Shown: positions 55,243-63,996 of the stretch, in pieces
Layout of the letters: every line of letters begins with the position of its first letter
Position numbering within the stretch: the stretch's first letter is position 1
NCBI RefSeq assembly: GCF_016899425.1
Contig: NZ_CP045994.1
Coordinates: forward strand, 806,001 to 870,000
Length of the DNA: 64,000 nucleotides
Source: Burkholderia sp. MS389
GTDB taxonomy: Bacteria > Pseudomonadota > Gammaproteobacteria > Burkholderiales > Burkholderiaceae
Direction: 5' to 3'
The notes under the pieces: generated by a model
Databases searched by the model: none
What the model was told of the DNA's origin: nothing
What the model saw: only the letters and a program-made list of their open reading frames with translations
Position numbers and translations under genes: made by a program

Positions 55243-55722
55243 ATGCGCTGCCCGTTCTGCCGGCATGACGACACGCAGGTCGTGGACTCGCGCGTGTCCG
55301 AAGATGGCGCCGCGATTCGGCGGCGCCGGCGCTGCTCGGCTTGCGACAAGCGTTTCACGACGTACGAGCGGGTCGAGTTGTCCCTGCCGTTCGTCGTGAA
55401 GAAGGACGGCAGCCGCACGGAATTCGACCGTCGCAAGATCGTCGCCAGCATGCAACTCGCGCTGCGCAAGCGGCCGGTTGCCGCCGACGCGATCGACGCG
55501 GCGGTCGCCCGCATCGAGTATCAACTGCTCGCGACTGGCGAGCGCGAAGTGCGTAGCGAGAAGCTGGGCGAACTCGTGATGAACGAGTTGCGCGGCCTCG
55601 ATACGATCGCCTATGTGCGCTTCGCATCGGTGTATCGCCAGTTCGAGGACGTTTCCGAATTTGCCGACGTGATCGAAGAGTTCCGTCGCGCCTCTCCCGC
55701 CAAGACCCCACGTAAGCGCTGA
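55243..55722 (+). CDS. nrdR: Ribonucleotide reductase repressor NrdR
   Basis: A 159-residue repressor of ribonucleotide reductase genes. The N-terminal zinc ribbon has [15 protein letters not shown] and [15 protein letters not shown]. The ATP-cone follows ([28 protein letters not shown]). It lies 6 bases after glyA, an arrangement seen across many beta-proteobacteria. No NrdR boxes were noticed in this window. Confidence 0.96.
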   Translation: MRCPFCRHDDTQVVDSRVSEDGAAIRRRRRCSACDKRFTTYERVELSLPFVVKKDGSRTEFDRRKIVASMQLALRKRPVAADAIDAAVARIEYQLLATGEREVRSEKLGELVMNELRGLDTIAYVRFASVYRQFEDVSEFADVIEEFRRASPAKTPRKR

Positions 55723-55875
55723 CGCGCTGCGTTCGTTCATCGTCTGCTCCATTGGTTCGATTTGCGCCGATTGTGTCGGTTGCGATCGCATGTCGCCAGT
55801 CGGCCGTTCGGCCAATGGCGCACATCCGCACGCGCCGCTACAGTCGTCGCATCACCGTGGCGGAGGACGATTGCG

Positions 55876-56439
55876 ATGGAACCGGGCGCTCAACCCTTTA
55901 AGAATGTGGTGCAACGGTCGGGCGGATTCACGCTCGTCGAGCTGATGGTCGCCATGTCGCTGGCAGCGGGGCTCGCGCTCTATGCGGTGCCCACGTTCGA
56001 CCAGTGGCGCATGCGCGAACGCGTGGATGCCCGTTCGCGCGCGCTGCTCGGTGCGCTGTCGTTTGCGCGTGCCGAGGCAACGCGTCTCGGCGCGCGCGTC
56101 ACGCTGTGCCGCGCCGGGCGCAACGGCGCCTGTCTGCGTGCCGGTGAGCAATGCGATCCGGCCGAATGGTCGTGCGACTGGATCGTCAGCGGGCAAGTCG
56201 ACGGGCAGTCGCGTGTGCTGCGACGCTACCCGCGCGATGCCGAAGTGGCCGTCGCGGGCGCCGCGCATGAGCTCGCATTTGCGCCGCCGGTCGGTCAGTC
56301 GATCGGCGGCATCCGGCGTTTCGAGGTGCGTCCACGGCGCAGCGTGTCCGGCGCCGACGACGCGCGCGCGTCGCGTTGCGTGCGGATTGCGGCAGGCGGT
56401 CGCGCGCGGCTGGTCGCCGGCCGCTGCGACGCGGCGTGA
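55876..56439 (+). CDS. Type IV minor pilin, FimT/GspH type
   Basis: A 187-residue prepilin. The leader ends in GG before FTLVELMVAMSLAAGLALYAVPTF, the class III signal with Glu at position +5. The globular domain is of the GspH/FimT type (RVDARSRALLGALSFARAEATRLGARVTLC) with four or more Cys. The ATG at 55876 follows GGAGGACG. It is first of a five-gene minor-pilin cluster. FimT-like pilins can bind DNA in natural transformation. Confidence 0.87.
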   Translation: MEPGAQPFKNVVQRSGGFTLVELMVAMSLAAGLALYAVPTFDQWRMRERVDARSRALLGALSFARAEATRLGARVTLCRAGRNGACLRAGEQCDPAEWSCDWIVSGQVDGQSRVLRRYPRDAEVAVAGAAHELAFAPPVGQSIGGIRRFEVRPRRSVSGADDARASRCVRIAAGGRARLVAGRCDAA

Positions 56440-56444
56440 TCGCG

Positions 56445-56846
56445 ATGCGCAATGCCATGCGCGGGACGTCGTTGATCGAGGCGACGCTGGCCATCGCGCT
56501 GCTCGCCACCGTGATGCTCGCAGTGGCCGGCAGCCAGCTCGCGATGGCGCGTGCGCAGCGCGCGACGATCTGGCGCGAACGCGCGCTGTGGCTGGCCGAT
56601 GCGCGTATCGAGCGTCTGCATGCTCCCGCGGCGGCCGGCGACGGTCTCGCGGCGCTCGCGGCCGCCTCGTTGCCGGGCGGCGCGATGATGCTCGACGGCG
56701 GGCCGGGCGGTGTGCGCTACGCGGTTGTCTGGTGGCGGGGCGGCGATGGACGCGCGTCGGCGCGCTGCGATGGCGCGGGAATGTCGACGCGGCCGCCGTC
56801 GTGTGTCCGCATTCCATTTCGCGAGCGGGCGGGCGATGAACGCTGA
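56445..56846 (+). CDS. pilV: Type IV minor pilin, PilV type
   Basis: A 133-residue prepilin-like protein: RNAMRG precedes TSLIEATLAIALLATVMLAVAGSQLAMARAQR, a pilin helix with Glu at +5. The rest is short for PilV. The ATG at 56445 is used, but a GTG at 56436 that overlaps the previous stop is possible and would couple translation. It overlaps pilW by 11 bases. Confidence 0.78.
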   Translation: MRNAMRGTSLIEATLAIALLATVMLAVAGSQLAMARAQRATIWRERALWLADARIERLHAPAAAGDGLAALAAASLPGGAMMLDGGPGGVRYAVVWWRGGDGRASARCDGAGMSTRPPSCVRIPFRERAGDER

Positions 56847-57669
56847 TCGCCGTACGCGTGGCCATACGCTGCTCGAAGTGCTGATCGCGATGACCGTCGG
56901 GCTCCTCGTGCTCGCGGCGGCCGGTGCGCTGTACCACGCGCAGCGCATTGCGCAGCGGCGCGCGGAAGACGGGTTCAGGATGCGCGACGCGGCAGCGACC
57001 GCGCTGATGCTGATCGGTCAACAGATCCAGATGGCAGGATTCCTGCCGCTCGATGCACAAGCGCCATCGTCGTTGCCGCCGGTGTTCGGGTGTTCGGCGG
57101 CGCGCGTGCGGGGTAGCGGCGCACAGGTGCGCTGCGAGCCCGTGCGCCTGTCGTCGGACGCGTTGCTGGTCCGGTATGTCGGCGATGCGGTATCGACGTG
57201 GACGACGGTGAACGACCAGACGTCGGATTGCCTCGGGCAGGGTGTCGGCGAGCCGGGCGAAGCTGCGCCGGTGGAGAATCGCTTCGATGCGCATGTCAGC
57301 CCGTCGACGGGCGAGCCCGAACTGTATTGCGAAGGAAGCGGCCGTCCGGGCACGCCGCAGCCTGTCGCGGCGGGAATCGATCAGTTGCGCCTGCGCTATT
57401 TGCGTCGCGGCGCCACGCAGTTCGTCGACGCCGATGCGATGCGTGCGGACGACTGGCGCGAGGTCGTGGCCGTGCATGTCTGCGTGCGGGCGCGCGGCGA
57501 GCCGATGCGCGAACCGACGCCGCATATCGACTGCGACGGCCGCGCCGCCGTTGCATCGGACGGCCGCGCACGTTTGACGCTCGATCGCATCGTCGCGTTG
57601 CGGAACGTCGCGCTCGCACCCGACGCTGCGTTACATGATGCAACCCGAGCAAGCGAGGTGGCGCGATGA
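56836..57669 (+). CDS. pilW: Type IV minor pilin, PilW type
   Basis: A 277-residue prepilin. RTRG precedes HTLLEVLIAMTVGLLVLAAAGALYHAQRIAQ, followed by a PilW-type domain (RMRDAAATALMLIGQQIQMAGF). Several cysteines and an acidic body follow. It overlaps pilV by 11 bases and the next gene by 4. Together the minor pilins are expected to form the priming tip complex of the type IV pilus. Confidence 0.85.
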   Translation: MNADRRTRGHTLLEVLIAMTVGLLVLAAAGALYHAQRIAQRRAEDGFRMRDAAATALMLIGQQIQMAGFLPLDAQAPSSLPPVFGCSAARVRGSGAQVRCEPVRLSSDALLVRYVGDAVSTWTTVNDQTSDCLGQGVGEPGEAAPVENRFDAHVSPSTGEPELYCEGSGRPGTPQPVAAGIDQLRLRYLRRGATQFVDADAMRADDWREVVAVHVCVRARGEPMREPTPHIDCDGRAAVASDGRARLTLDRIVALRNVALAPDAALHDATRASEVAR

Positions 57670-58340
57670 GCGGCGCAGCACAGTGCGTGCGGGACGACAT
57701 CTCGCGATGCATCGAGAGAGGCCACGCGCCCGAGCGCACCGTCGCGAGCGGAGGCGACCCGCAGCAGGCCGCATGCGTCGGCGTTCAGGCGATGACCCCG
57801 CGCGAGCCCCATATGCGTTTCCGGCCCGCTCGCCGCGCGTGGCGTCGCGATGCAGGCCTTGCATTGCCCGCGGTGATCGCGGTCGGCGCAGCAGTCGCGG
57901 CACTGACCGGCACATGGTTCGACGCCGCATTGACGGAGTCGCGCCGCACCCGTGCGTTGTCGGATCGGCTGATCGCATTCCACGCGGCCGATGCCGCGCT
58001 GGCCGCGTGCACCGCGCGATTGTTGCGCAGCTCGGCACCGTACGTGAACGAAAGCGACTCGCATGCGGAGCCCGACGCCTGGCGGCGCATGCCGCCGCTG
58101 GCGGCTGCCGAAGCGTTCGCGCCTTTCGCCGAATGGCCGATGGCCGCGCAACCGCCGCGATGCCTGATCGAGGCGTGGCGGCGTCCGTCAGCGCAGGCCG
58201 GCGACCGCGCTTACCTTGTCACCGCGCGTGGCGTCGGCGCGCACGCGTCGAGCGCCGTGTGGCTGCAACACCAGGTCGCGATACGCGACGGCCACGTCGT
58301 CGTGCTGCGCTGGCGTCGTGTCGCGGCGGTGCTTCGATGA
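57666..58340 (+). CDS. pilX: Pilus assembly protein, PilX type
   Basis: A 224-residue protein with a hydrophobic segment preceded by RRDAG (LALPAVIAVGAAVAALTGTWFDAALTESRR), as in PilX proteins, where a GxALP motif replaces the usual pilin consensus. Start by ATGA overlap with pilW at 57666. The N-terminus before the hydrophobic segment is long (about 60 residues). Internal ATG codons at 57792 or 57813 could give a more typical short leader. Confidence 0.75.
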   Translation: MSGAAQCVRDDISRCIERGHAPERTVASGGDPQQAACVGVQAMTPREPHMRFRPARRAWRRDAGLALPAVIAVGAAVAALTGTWFDAALTESRRTRALSDRLIAFHAADAALAACTARLLRSSAPYVNESDSHAEPDAWRRMPPLAAAEAFAPFAEWPMAAQPPRCLIEAWRRPSAQAGDRAYLVTARGVGAHASSAVWLQHQVAIRDGHVVVLRWRRVAAVLR

Positions 58341-58783
58341 ACGGCCGCCTGCCGCTGTGCCGAGCGGCCGGCTTCACGCTGATCGAGCTGATGATCGTGC
58401 TCGCGATCGTCGCGGTGCTGGCCGGGTGGGGTATCCCGTCGTATCGCGAGCATGTCGTGCGGGTTCACCGCGCGACGGCGGTGTCCGCGCTGTACCGTGC
58501 GGCCCAATATCTTGAAACGCTGGACGGCGCGCCGCCCGCGGCGTTGCCGGACGCGCTCGCGCAGGCGCCGCCGGACGGGCATGCCGTGTATCGATTGACG
58601 CTCGGGCGGCCGGATGGCGACGACTCGCCGGTGAGCTACGAACTGGCGGCGACGCCGCTCGACACCGGGCCGATGCGCGACGATGCATGCGGCACGTTCA
58701 CGCTGCGCTCGGACGGGACGAAAGGCAATGCAGGAAGCGAAGGTGTCGACGAACCGGGCGCTGTCTGCTGGGGCCTGCGCTGA
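58337..58783 (+). CDS. pilE: Type IV pilin-like protein, PilE type
   Basis: A 148-residue prepilin: CRAAG before FTLIELMIVLAIVAVLAGWGIPSYREHVVR is a textbook type IV pilin start. A C-terminal loop is bounded by two Cys (DDACGTFTLRSDGTKGN... VCWGLR), a disulfide D-region. It overlaps the pilX stop by 4 bases. This is the PilE-type minor pilin of the cluster rather than the major pilin (inferred from context). Confidence 0.88.
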   Translation: MNGRLPLCRAAGFTLIELMIVLAIVAVLAGWGIPSYREHVVRVHRATAVSALYRAAQYLETLDGAPPAALPDALAQAPPDGHAVYRLTLGRPDGDDSPVSYELAATPLDTGPMRDDACGTFTLRSDGTKGNAGSEGVDEPGAVCWGLR

Positions 58784-58835
58784 GTTCGCCAGGAGGGTGC
58801 GCAGCGGCGCATGGCCGCGCGCGGGATGCCGACGG

Positions 58836-59279
58836 TCAGTCGTCGCGTGGGTCGAGCCCGCGCTCGTCGCGGGACTGCTTCCAGATCCGGTAGACCTCCC
58901 ATGCGGCGAAGCCGAGCGTGCCCCACTTCAACGCGGGGCCCGTGCTCGCGCGCAGCAGCGAGCGAACGGGTTTCGCCAGCACGAGCGATGCGAGCGAACT
59001 CAGCATCGGATACTGGTTGACGAGCTGGCCTAGGCTTGCGTTCAGGTTCTTGGCCGACTGGCCGAACCTGCTGGTCGACAACCCGGGGATGAACACCTTG
59101 AGCCAGCTGAAGCGCGTGACGGCGTGGCGCATTTCGGCGGCGGCCTCCGCAAATTCGAGCCGCTCGACTTCGGATCGCAGGATCAGCAATTCCTTGCGGA
59201 GCGCGCGGTGCTGCGACGCGCTCCAGTTCGATCGCGACGAAGGGGAGCGGGAGGGATTGCCCGTGATGTTCTGGCTCAT
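58836..59279 (-). CDS. DUF3318-like protein of unknown function
   Basis: A 147-residue protein with a helical, charged N-terminal half (ALRKELLILRSEVERLEFAEAAAEMRHAV) and a more hydrophobic C-terminal part (SSLASLVLAKPVRSLLRAS; TLGFAAWEVYRIWKQ). I assign it to the DUF3318 type seen next to YqjD/YqjE-like genes in Burkholderia, from memory. It lies 43 bases after the holin-like gene, so the three small genes probably form an operon. Confidence 0.7.
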   Translation of the reverse strand: MSQNITGNPSRSPSSRSNWSASQHRALRKELLILRSEVERLEFAEAAAEMRHAVTRFSWLKVFIPGLSTSRFGQSAKNLNASLGQLVNQYPMLSSLASLVLAKPVRSLLRASTGPALKWGTLGFAAWEVYRIWKQSRDERGLDPRDD

Positions 59280-59322
59280 GGCGCGTCGGCGAAGTAGGTG
59301 GAAGGGACGAGCGCGAGGGCGC

Positions 59323-59712
59323 TCACGGCTTGCCGCGGAACAGGTCGCGGTCTTTCTCGAGCTCGGCGAGCGTCGCCTCGAATACGGTCGGCGCGTCGCG
59401 CAGGCCCGAGCGCGCCTTCAGCGCGCATGCGATGCCGCCAATGGCATACAGCGCGGTGATCGCGGCGAGCGCCTGCCAGCGGTAGGTATCCCAGAACGCG
59501 ATCGCGATCAACACGGTCAGGCTGATGAGCGCCATCGTCGCGAGCATCATCGCGGCGAGGCCGAGGAACAGCACGCCCATCAGGCGCTCCTTCTCCTCGG
59601 CAAGCTCGATGCCCACCAGTTCGAGGCGCGTCTGCAGAAGGCCGATCGCGGAGCCGACGAGGCGGCGCAGCGGTCCTTGACCGGACGGCTGCGAGGAGGT
59701 GTCTGTCGTCAT
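59323..59712 (-). CDS. YqjE-like membrane protein (holin superfamily III)
   Basis: A 129-residue protein with two adjacent membrane helices (LMGVLFLGLAAMMLATMALISLTVLIAIAFW and ALAAITALYAIGGIACALKA) flanked by charged segments. An amphipathic region precedes them (LVGSAIGLLQTRLELVGIELAEEKER). This is the YqjE layout, often named phage holin family but unlikely to be a real holin here. It lies between a YqjD-like and a DUF3318-like gene. Confidence 0.83.
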   Translation of the reverse strand: MTTDTSSQPSGQGPLRRLVGSAIGLLQTRLELVGIELAEEKERLMGVLFLGLAAMMLATMALISLTVLIAIAFWDTYRWQALAAITALYAIGGIACALKARSGLRDAPTVFEATLAELEKDRDLFRGKP

Positions 59713-59832
59713 GGATGAGAGGCTTGCGCGTGCACTAAGCAGCTAGGACCAAGCCGGCCGGCGCAGGCCGGCTGGCTTCGACGCCCGCGGGCCGCGCGAC
59801 GCGGCCCGCGGGACGAAACGGCGCAGAGCGCG

Positions 59833-60135
59833 TTACTTGCGGTTGATCAGCAAGCCGATCAGCACGCCGACGCCGGCGGCCACGCCGATCGACGTCCACG
59901 GATGCTCGTGCACGTAGTCGTCGGTCGCGCGCGCGGCCTTCTTGCCTTTCTCGACCACCACGACCTGGACGTCGGCAGCCTTTTCCTTGGCCTGCTTCAG
60001 GCGAGACATGGCCTTCTCGCGCAGCTCGGCCGCACGGTCGCCCGTGCTGCTCGCTGCTTGCTTGAGCAGGTCTTCGGCGTCCGAGAGAACGGTTTTGATA
60101 TCCGACATCAGTTTCTCCTTGTTGATTTCCGACAT
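59833..60135 (-). CDS. YqjD/ElaB-like inner-membrane protein (DUF883)
   Basis: A 100-residue protein with a long helix (KLMSDIKTVLSDAEDLLKQAASS, KAMSRLKQAKEKAADVQ). The C-terminal anchor HEHPWTSIGVAAGVGVLIGLLINRK is diagnostic of the YqjD/ElaB/YgaM family. E. coli relatives bind ribosomes at the membrane in stationary phase. The ATG at 60135 follows AGGGAG. A 120-base gap with a GC-rich palindromic stretch separates it from the YqjE-like gene. Confidence 0.88.
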   Translation of the reverse strand: MSEINKEKLMSDIKTVLSDAEDLLKQAASSTGDRAAELREKAMSRLKQAKEKAADVQVVVVEKGKKAARATDDYVHEHPWTSIGVAAGVGVLIGLLINRK

Positions 60136-60339
60136 TGCAACTCCCTTCGTGCTGTCATGCTGCAGGTTCACATCGTAGCGAAACCCCTGCCTGCTGGCGA
60201 GCCGGGAAGACACACGGCGGCCGCGCAAGACTGCATGGTAAACGACTTGTAATCATGAACAGAGCGACAAAGGATTGAAAAGTTTCCCTTGCCGCCCACC
60301 GTCCTGCCACGACGCCGGGTAAAAATGACAAAAAAGTAT

Positions 60340-60359
60340 GAATATCAAACGGAATATTC
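60340..60359. promoter_or_regulatory. Inverted repeat in the peroxiredoxin promoter region
   Basis: GAATAT and ATATTC around an 8-base spacer, in an AT-rich patch about 95 bases upstream of the peroxiredoxin ATG. It could be an operator or part of the promoter. The rest of the 317-base gap to the YqjD-like gene shows only AT-rich promoter-like sequence. Confidence 0.4.
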
Positions 60360-60452
60360 GTTCGCACGACCCATGGCTTCCCGTAAGCTGATGGACTGCC
60401 CCGCGCTGTCCGGCGCGCGGTTTCAACCAGCATCGTTCGAGGAGGGAACATC

Positions 60453-61091
60453 ATGAGTCTGCGTCTTGGTGACATCGCACCGGATTTCGAGCAGGAATCG
60501 AGCCTGGGCACCATCAAGTTTCACGAGTGGCTCGGCAACAGCTGGGGCGTGCTGTTCTCCCATCCGGCCGACTACACGCCGGTGTGCACGACCGAACTCG
60601 GGCTGACCTCGAAGCTGAAGGGCGAATTCGAGAAACGCAACGTGAAGGTGATCGCGCTGTCGGTCGACGGCGTCGAATCGCACAAGGGCTGGATCAACGA
60701 CATCAACGAAACGCAGTCGACGGTCGTGGGCTTCCCGATCATCGCCGACGCGGACCGCAAGGTGTCGCAGCTGTACGACATGATTCACCCGAACGCGAAC
60801 GAAACGCTGACGGTGCGTTCGCTGTTCGTGATCGACCCGAACAAGAAGGTGCGGCTCACGATCACCTATCCGGCCAGCACGGGGCGCAACTTCGACGAAG
60901 TGCTGCGCGTGATCGATTCGCTGCAACTGACCGACAATTACAAGGTCGCGACGCCCGGCAACTGGAAGGATGGCGATGACGTCGTGATCGTGCCGTCGCT
61001 GCAGGATCCTGAAGAGCTGAAGAAACGCTTCCCGAAGGGCTTCAACGCGGTGCGTCCGTATCTGCGCCTGACGCCGCAGCCGAACAAGTAA
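60453..61091 (+). CDS. 1-Cys peroxiredoxin (Prx6 type)
   Basis: A 212-residue peroxidase. The active site is SHPADYTPVCTTELG with peroxidatic Cys45. No other Cys is present in the protein, so it is a true 1-Cys enzyme needing an external reductant. The RSLFVIDPNKKVRLTITYPASTGRNFDEVLRVIDSLQ and WKDGDDVVIVPS blocks are typical of the Prx6 branch. A strong ribosome-binding site (GAGGAGGGAACATC) precedes the ATG. It is a single gene with its own terminator. Confidence 0.94.
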   Translation: MSLRLGDIAPDFEQESSLGTIKFHEWLGNSWGVLFSHPADYTPVCTTELGLTSKLKGEFEKRNVKVIALSVDGVESHKGWINDINETQSTVVGFPIIADADRKVSQLYDMIHPNANETLTVRSLFVIDPNKKVRLTITYPASTGRNFDEVLRVIDSLQLTDNYKVATPGNWKDGDDVVIVPSLQDPEELKKRFPKGFNAVRPYLRLTPQPNK

Positions 61092-61128
61092 GCATCGGCG
61101 GCCCGGAGCCGCGGCTCCGATGACATAA

Positions 61129-61162
61129 GGCCCGCCCGGCAGCGATGCCGGGCGGGCCTTTT
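61129..61162 (+). terminator. Rho-independent terminator after the peroxiredoxin gene
   Basis: GGCCCGCCCGGCA and TGCCGGGCGGGCC form a 13-bp perfect stem with a GCGA loop, followed by four T. Confidence 0.85.
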
Positions 61163-61213
61163 ACCTGGCGGCGCGTGCGCGGCATCGCCGCCGTCCGCGT
61201 GATGGCCGGATCG

Positions 61214-62401
61214 TCAGAAGAATGCCTGGATGCCCGTCTGCGCGCGGCCGAGGATCAGCGCGTGGATATCGTGCGTGCCTTCGTACGTGTTGACCACTTC
61301 GAGGTTCACGAGATGGCGCGCGACGCCGAATTCGTCGGAGATGCCGTTGCCGCCGAGCATGTCGCGCGCGAGCCGCGCGATGTCGAGCGCCTTGCCGCAT
61401 GAATTGCGCTTCATGATCGACGTGATCTCGACGGCCGCCGTGCCTTCGTCCTTCATCCGGCCGAGGCGCAGCACGCCTTGCAGGCCGAGCGTGATTTCGG
61501 TCTGCATGTCGGCGAGCTTCTTCTGGATCAACTGGTTCGCGGCGAGCGGCCGGCCGAACTGCTGGCGGTCGAGCACGTACTGGCGCGCGGTGTGCCAGCA
61601 GGACTCGGCCGCGCCGAGCGCACCCCATGCGATCCCGTAGCGCGCCGAGTTCAGGCAGGTGAACGGGCCGCGCAGGCCGCTCACGTTCGGCATCAGGTTC
61701 TCTTCGGGCACGAACACCTCGTCGAGGACGATCTCGCCGGTGATCGACGCGCGCAGCCCGACCTTGCCGTGGATCGCCGGCGCCGACAGGCCCTTCCAGC
61801 CCTTCTCCAGGATGAAGCCGCGGATCGCGTCCTTGCCGTTCTCTTCCAGCTTCGCCCACACGACGAACACGTCGGCGATCGGCGAGTTGGTGATCCACAT
61901 CTTCGCGCCGGACAGCGAGTAGCCGCCCGGCACCTTCTTCGCGCGCGTGACCATGCTGCCCGGATCGGAGCCATGGTTCGGCTCGGTCAGGCCGAAGCAG
62001 CCGATCCATTCGCCGGTCGCGAGCTTCGGCAGGTATTTCTGCTTCTGCGCGTCGGAGCCGAATTCGAAGATCGGCACCATCACGAGCGACGACTGTACCG
62101 ACATCATCGACCGGTAGCCCGAATCGACGCGCTCGACTTCGCGCGCGATCAGCCCGTAGCTCACGTAGTTGAGGCCGGGGCCGCCGTATTCCTCGGGAAT
62201 CGTCGGGCCGAGCAGGCCGACCTCGCCCATTTCGCGAAAGATGGCCGCGTCGGTGCGTTCGTGGCGGAACGCTTCGGTGACGCGCGGCGCGAGCTTGTCC
62301 TGTGCGTACGCTTGCGCGGCATCGCGGACCATCCGCTCTTCTTCGGTCAGTTGCTGGTCGAGCAGCAGCGGATCGTCCCAATGAAAAGTTGCAGCACTCA
62401 T
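61214..62401 (-). CDS. gcdH: Glutaryl-CoA dehydrogenase
   Basis: FAD enzyme converting glutaryl-CoA to crotonyl-CoA in lysine and tryptophan breakdown. The 395-residue protein has [14 protein letters not shown] with the Arg characteristic of this enzyme. [18 protein letters not shown] and [20 protein letters not shown] follow. The catalytic Glu is in [20 protein letters not shown]. These match glutaryl-CoA dehydrogenases better than other acyl-CoA dehydrogenases. It is divergent from an IclR-type regulator that probably controls it, with palindromic repeats between them. Confidence 0.94.
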   Translation of the reverse strand: MSAATFHWDDPLLLDQQLTEEERMVRDAAQAYAQDKLAPRVTEAFRHERTDAAIFREMGEVGLLGPTIPEEYGGPGLNYVSYGLIAREVERVDSGYRSMMSVQSSLVMVPIFEFGSDAQKQKYLPKLATGEWIGCFGLTEPNHGSDPGSMVTRAKKVPGGYSLSGAKMWITNSPIADVFVVWAKLEENGKDAIRGFILEKGWKGLSAPAIHGKVGLRASITGEIVLDEVFVPEENLMPNVSGLRGPFTCLNSARYGIAWGALGAAESCWHTARQYVLDRQQFGRPLAANQLIQKKLADMQTEITLGLQGVLRLGRMKDEGTAAVEITSIMKRNSCGKALDIARLARDMLGGNGISDEFGVARHLVNLEVVNTYEGTHDIHALILGRAQTGIQAFF

Positions 62402-62414
62402 CGTCTCATCTCCT

Positions 62415-62500
62415 GTCGGCCCGAGTTAGCGCTTCAGCGCTTACTCGGGCCCCATGCTTTGCGGTCGGCCCGAGTTGGCGCTTCGGCGCTTGCTCCGGGC
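62415..62500. repeat. Two tandem palindromic repeats between gcdH and iclR-type gene
   Basis: Two similar copies of about 36 bases at 62415-62450 and 62464-62500. Each has outer arms GCCCGAGT and ACTCGGGC (imperfect in copy 2) and inner GCGCTT units, so each can form a long stem. They lie between the gcdH start and the regulator and may be duplicated regulatory or mRNA-leader structures. Confidence 0.7.
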
Positions 62501-62526
62501 TGATACCTGAAGTTCGCTTGACTTGC

Positions 62527-62543
62527 GTTCCGCTGTGCGGAAC
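62527..62543. promoter_or_regulatory. Probable IclR-family operator
   Basis: GTTCCGCTGTGCGGAAC is a perfect 7-3-7 palindrome, 34 bases before the regulator ATG. Its GTTCCGC/GCGGAAC halves resemble known IclR-family sites (TTCCGC-type), so it is the best candidate for autoregulation and gcdH control. Confidence 0.6.
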
Positions 62544-62577
62544 AATGTTTTGCAAATCGACCTCAGTGTAGCACCGG

Positions 62578-63369
62578 ATGACACTTTCAACCATCGACGA
62601 CACCCCCATCGACGAGCGCAAGTTCGTCGTCGCGCTCGCGCGCGGGCTCGACCTGCTGCGCGCCTTCCGGCCCGGCGAGACGATGCTGGGCAACCGCGAT
62701 TTCGCGGAACGCACGGGCCTGCCGAAGGCGACGGTGAACCGGCTCGCCTATACGCTGACCGTGCTCGGCTATCTGCGCTACGACGAGACGCTCGGAAAGT
62801 ATGCGCTGGACGCCGGCGTGTTGTCGCTCGGCTACGCGCTGCTGTCGGGCTCGGGGACGATCGATCTCGCGCGGCCGCACATGCAGGCGCTCGCGCGCGA
62901 AATCGGCGCGGCCGTGTCGCTCGGCTGCCGCGACGGGCTCGACATGATCTATCTGGAGACGATCCGCAGCGAGACCGCGCTGACGCTCGGGCTCGCGCCC
63001 GGCTCGCGGCTGTCGATGCTGACGAGCTCGATGGGGCGCGCATACCTGGCCGTGCAGCCGGAGGACGTGCGCCGCGCGCTCTATGCCGAACTGCATCGCG
63101 CGGCCGGCGGCGCGGCCGACGCCGATGCACTCGTCGTGGCCGCGCAGCACGCGGTGGCCGAGTTCTCCGAAGGCGGATGCTGCTATTCGTTCCGCGCGTG
63201 GCATACGGACGTGAACGCGGCGGCCGTCCCATTTCGCGAGCCGCGCGAGGGGCGCTGGCTGATCCTGAGCTGCAGCGGCCCCGCATCGTCGATGGACGAG
63301 GACGTGTTTCGCATGCAGGTCGGGCCGCGACTGAAGGCGCTCGCGCAGCGGCTCGGGCAGACGGTCTGA
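62578..63369 (+). CDS. IclR family transcriptional regulator
   Basis: A 263-residue regulator. The winged helix reads FVVALARGLDLLRAFRPGETMLGNRDFAERTGLPKATVNRLAYTL. The IclR effector domain has the conserved ISLG-like VSLGCRDGLDMIYLE, GSRLSMLTSSMGRAYLA and a C-terminal FSEGGCCYSFRAWHTDVNAAAVP. It is divergent from gcdH, suggesting control of glutarate/lysine catabolism in response to a small acid or CoA ester. The ATG at 62578 is used. Confidence 0.92.
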   Translation: MTLSTIDDTPIDERKFVVALARGLDLLRAFRPGETMLGNRDFAERTGLPKATVNRLAYTLTVLGYLRYDETLGKYALDAGVLSLGYALLSGSGTIDLARPHMQALAREIGAAVSLGCRDGLDMIYLETIRSETALTLGLAPGSRLSMLTSSMGRAYLAVQPEDVRRALYAELHRAAGGAADADALVVAAQHAVAEFSEGGCCYSFRAWHTDVNAAAVPFREPREGRWLILSCSGPASSMDEDVFRMQVGPRLKALAQRLGQTV

Positions 63370-63514
63370 GCAACCATCGCGCGGGTGTTGCCGTCGCGCG
63401 CCAACCGGTTTGTTCGCGGCGAGTGCGGGGAGCGGACGCGTTGCCGTCGCGTATTGCGTGACGGGCGAACCGCGCTCATCATCGTTCGCCTGCTTCCCGA
63501 CGACGAGGCCTGCC

Positions 63515-63925
63515 ATGGCGCACCCCGAACCGATGGAAGGCGGATGCGCGTGCGGCGCGATCCGCTACCGTATCGCCGACGTTCCGACCGATGCCGGCTT
63601 TTGCCACTGCCGGCTCTGCCAGCGCACGACCGGCGCGGCGGTCGTCGCATCGGCATCGGTGCCGATCGACGCATTCGAATACCTGCAGGGCGAACCGGCC
63701 GTCTACGCGTCGAGCGCATGGGGCGAGCGGCGCTTCTGCGGCCGTTGCGGCGCGCAGCTCGAATACCGGCGCGCCGACGCGCCGCGGACGGTCGAGATCA
63801 ATTACGCGACGCTCGACGAGCCGTCGCGGCTGCGTCCGGCGTGGCACGTCTGGTACGGCGACCGTTTCCCGGGCATCGAGATCGACGACGATCTACCGAA
63901 GTACGACGACGGTGGTAGAGAATAG
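63515..63925 (+). CDS. GFA (glutathione-dependent formaldehyde-activating) family zinc protein
   Basis: A 136-residue protein with the GFA/CENP-V zinc fold. GGCACGAIRYRI, GFCHCRLCQRTTGAAV and RRFCGRCGAQLEYR supply the paired CxC and CxxC ligands. Most members are of unknown function; glutathione-formaldehyde adduct formation is proven for only a few. The ATG at 63515 (MAHPEPMEGG) is used. It lies 145 bases after the IclR-type gene on the same strand. Confidence 0.88.
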   Translation: MAHPEPMEGGCACGAIRYRIADVPTDAGFCHCRLCQRTTGAAVVASASVPIDAFEYLQGEPAVYASSAWGERRFCGRCGAQLEYRRADAPRTVEINYATLDEPSRLRPAWHVWYGDRFPGIEIDDDLPKYDDGGRE

Positions 63926-63976
63926 GCCGCACATCGGTGTCGAGCGCGCGCACAAGCGCCTTCGACCTTTCTGCGT

Positions 63977-63996
63977 GAACGAACGAACGAACGAAC
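63977..63996. repeat. GAAC tetranucleotide repeat at the window edge
   Basis: Five perfect GAAC units, followed by AAAC and the end of the window. The tract may continue beyond the edge. No gene is visible at it in the window. Confidence 0.85.

Noticed and set aside
59323..59712. Holin-family protein as a sign of a prophage
   Set aside because: It sits with YqjD- and DUF3318-like genes and no phage gene is nearby; it is the ordinary YqjE-type membrane protein.
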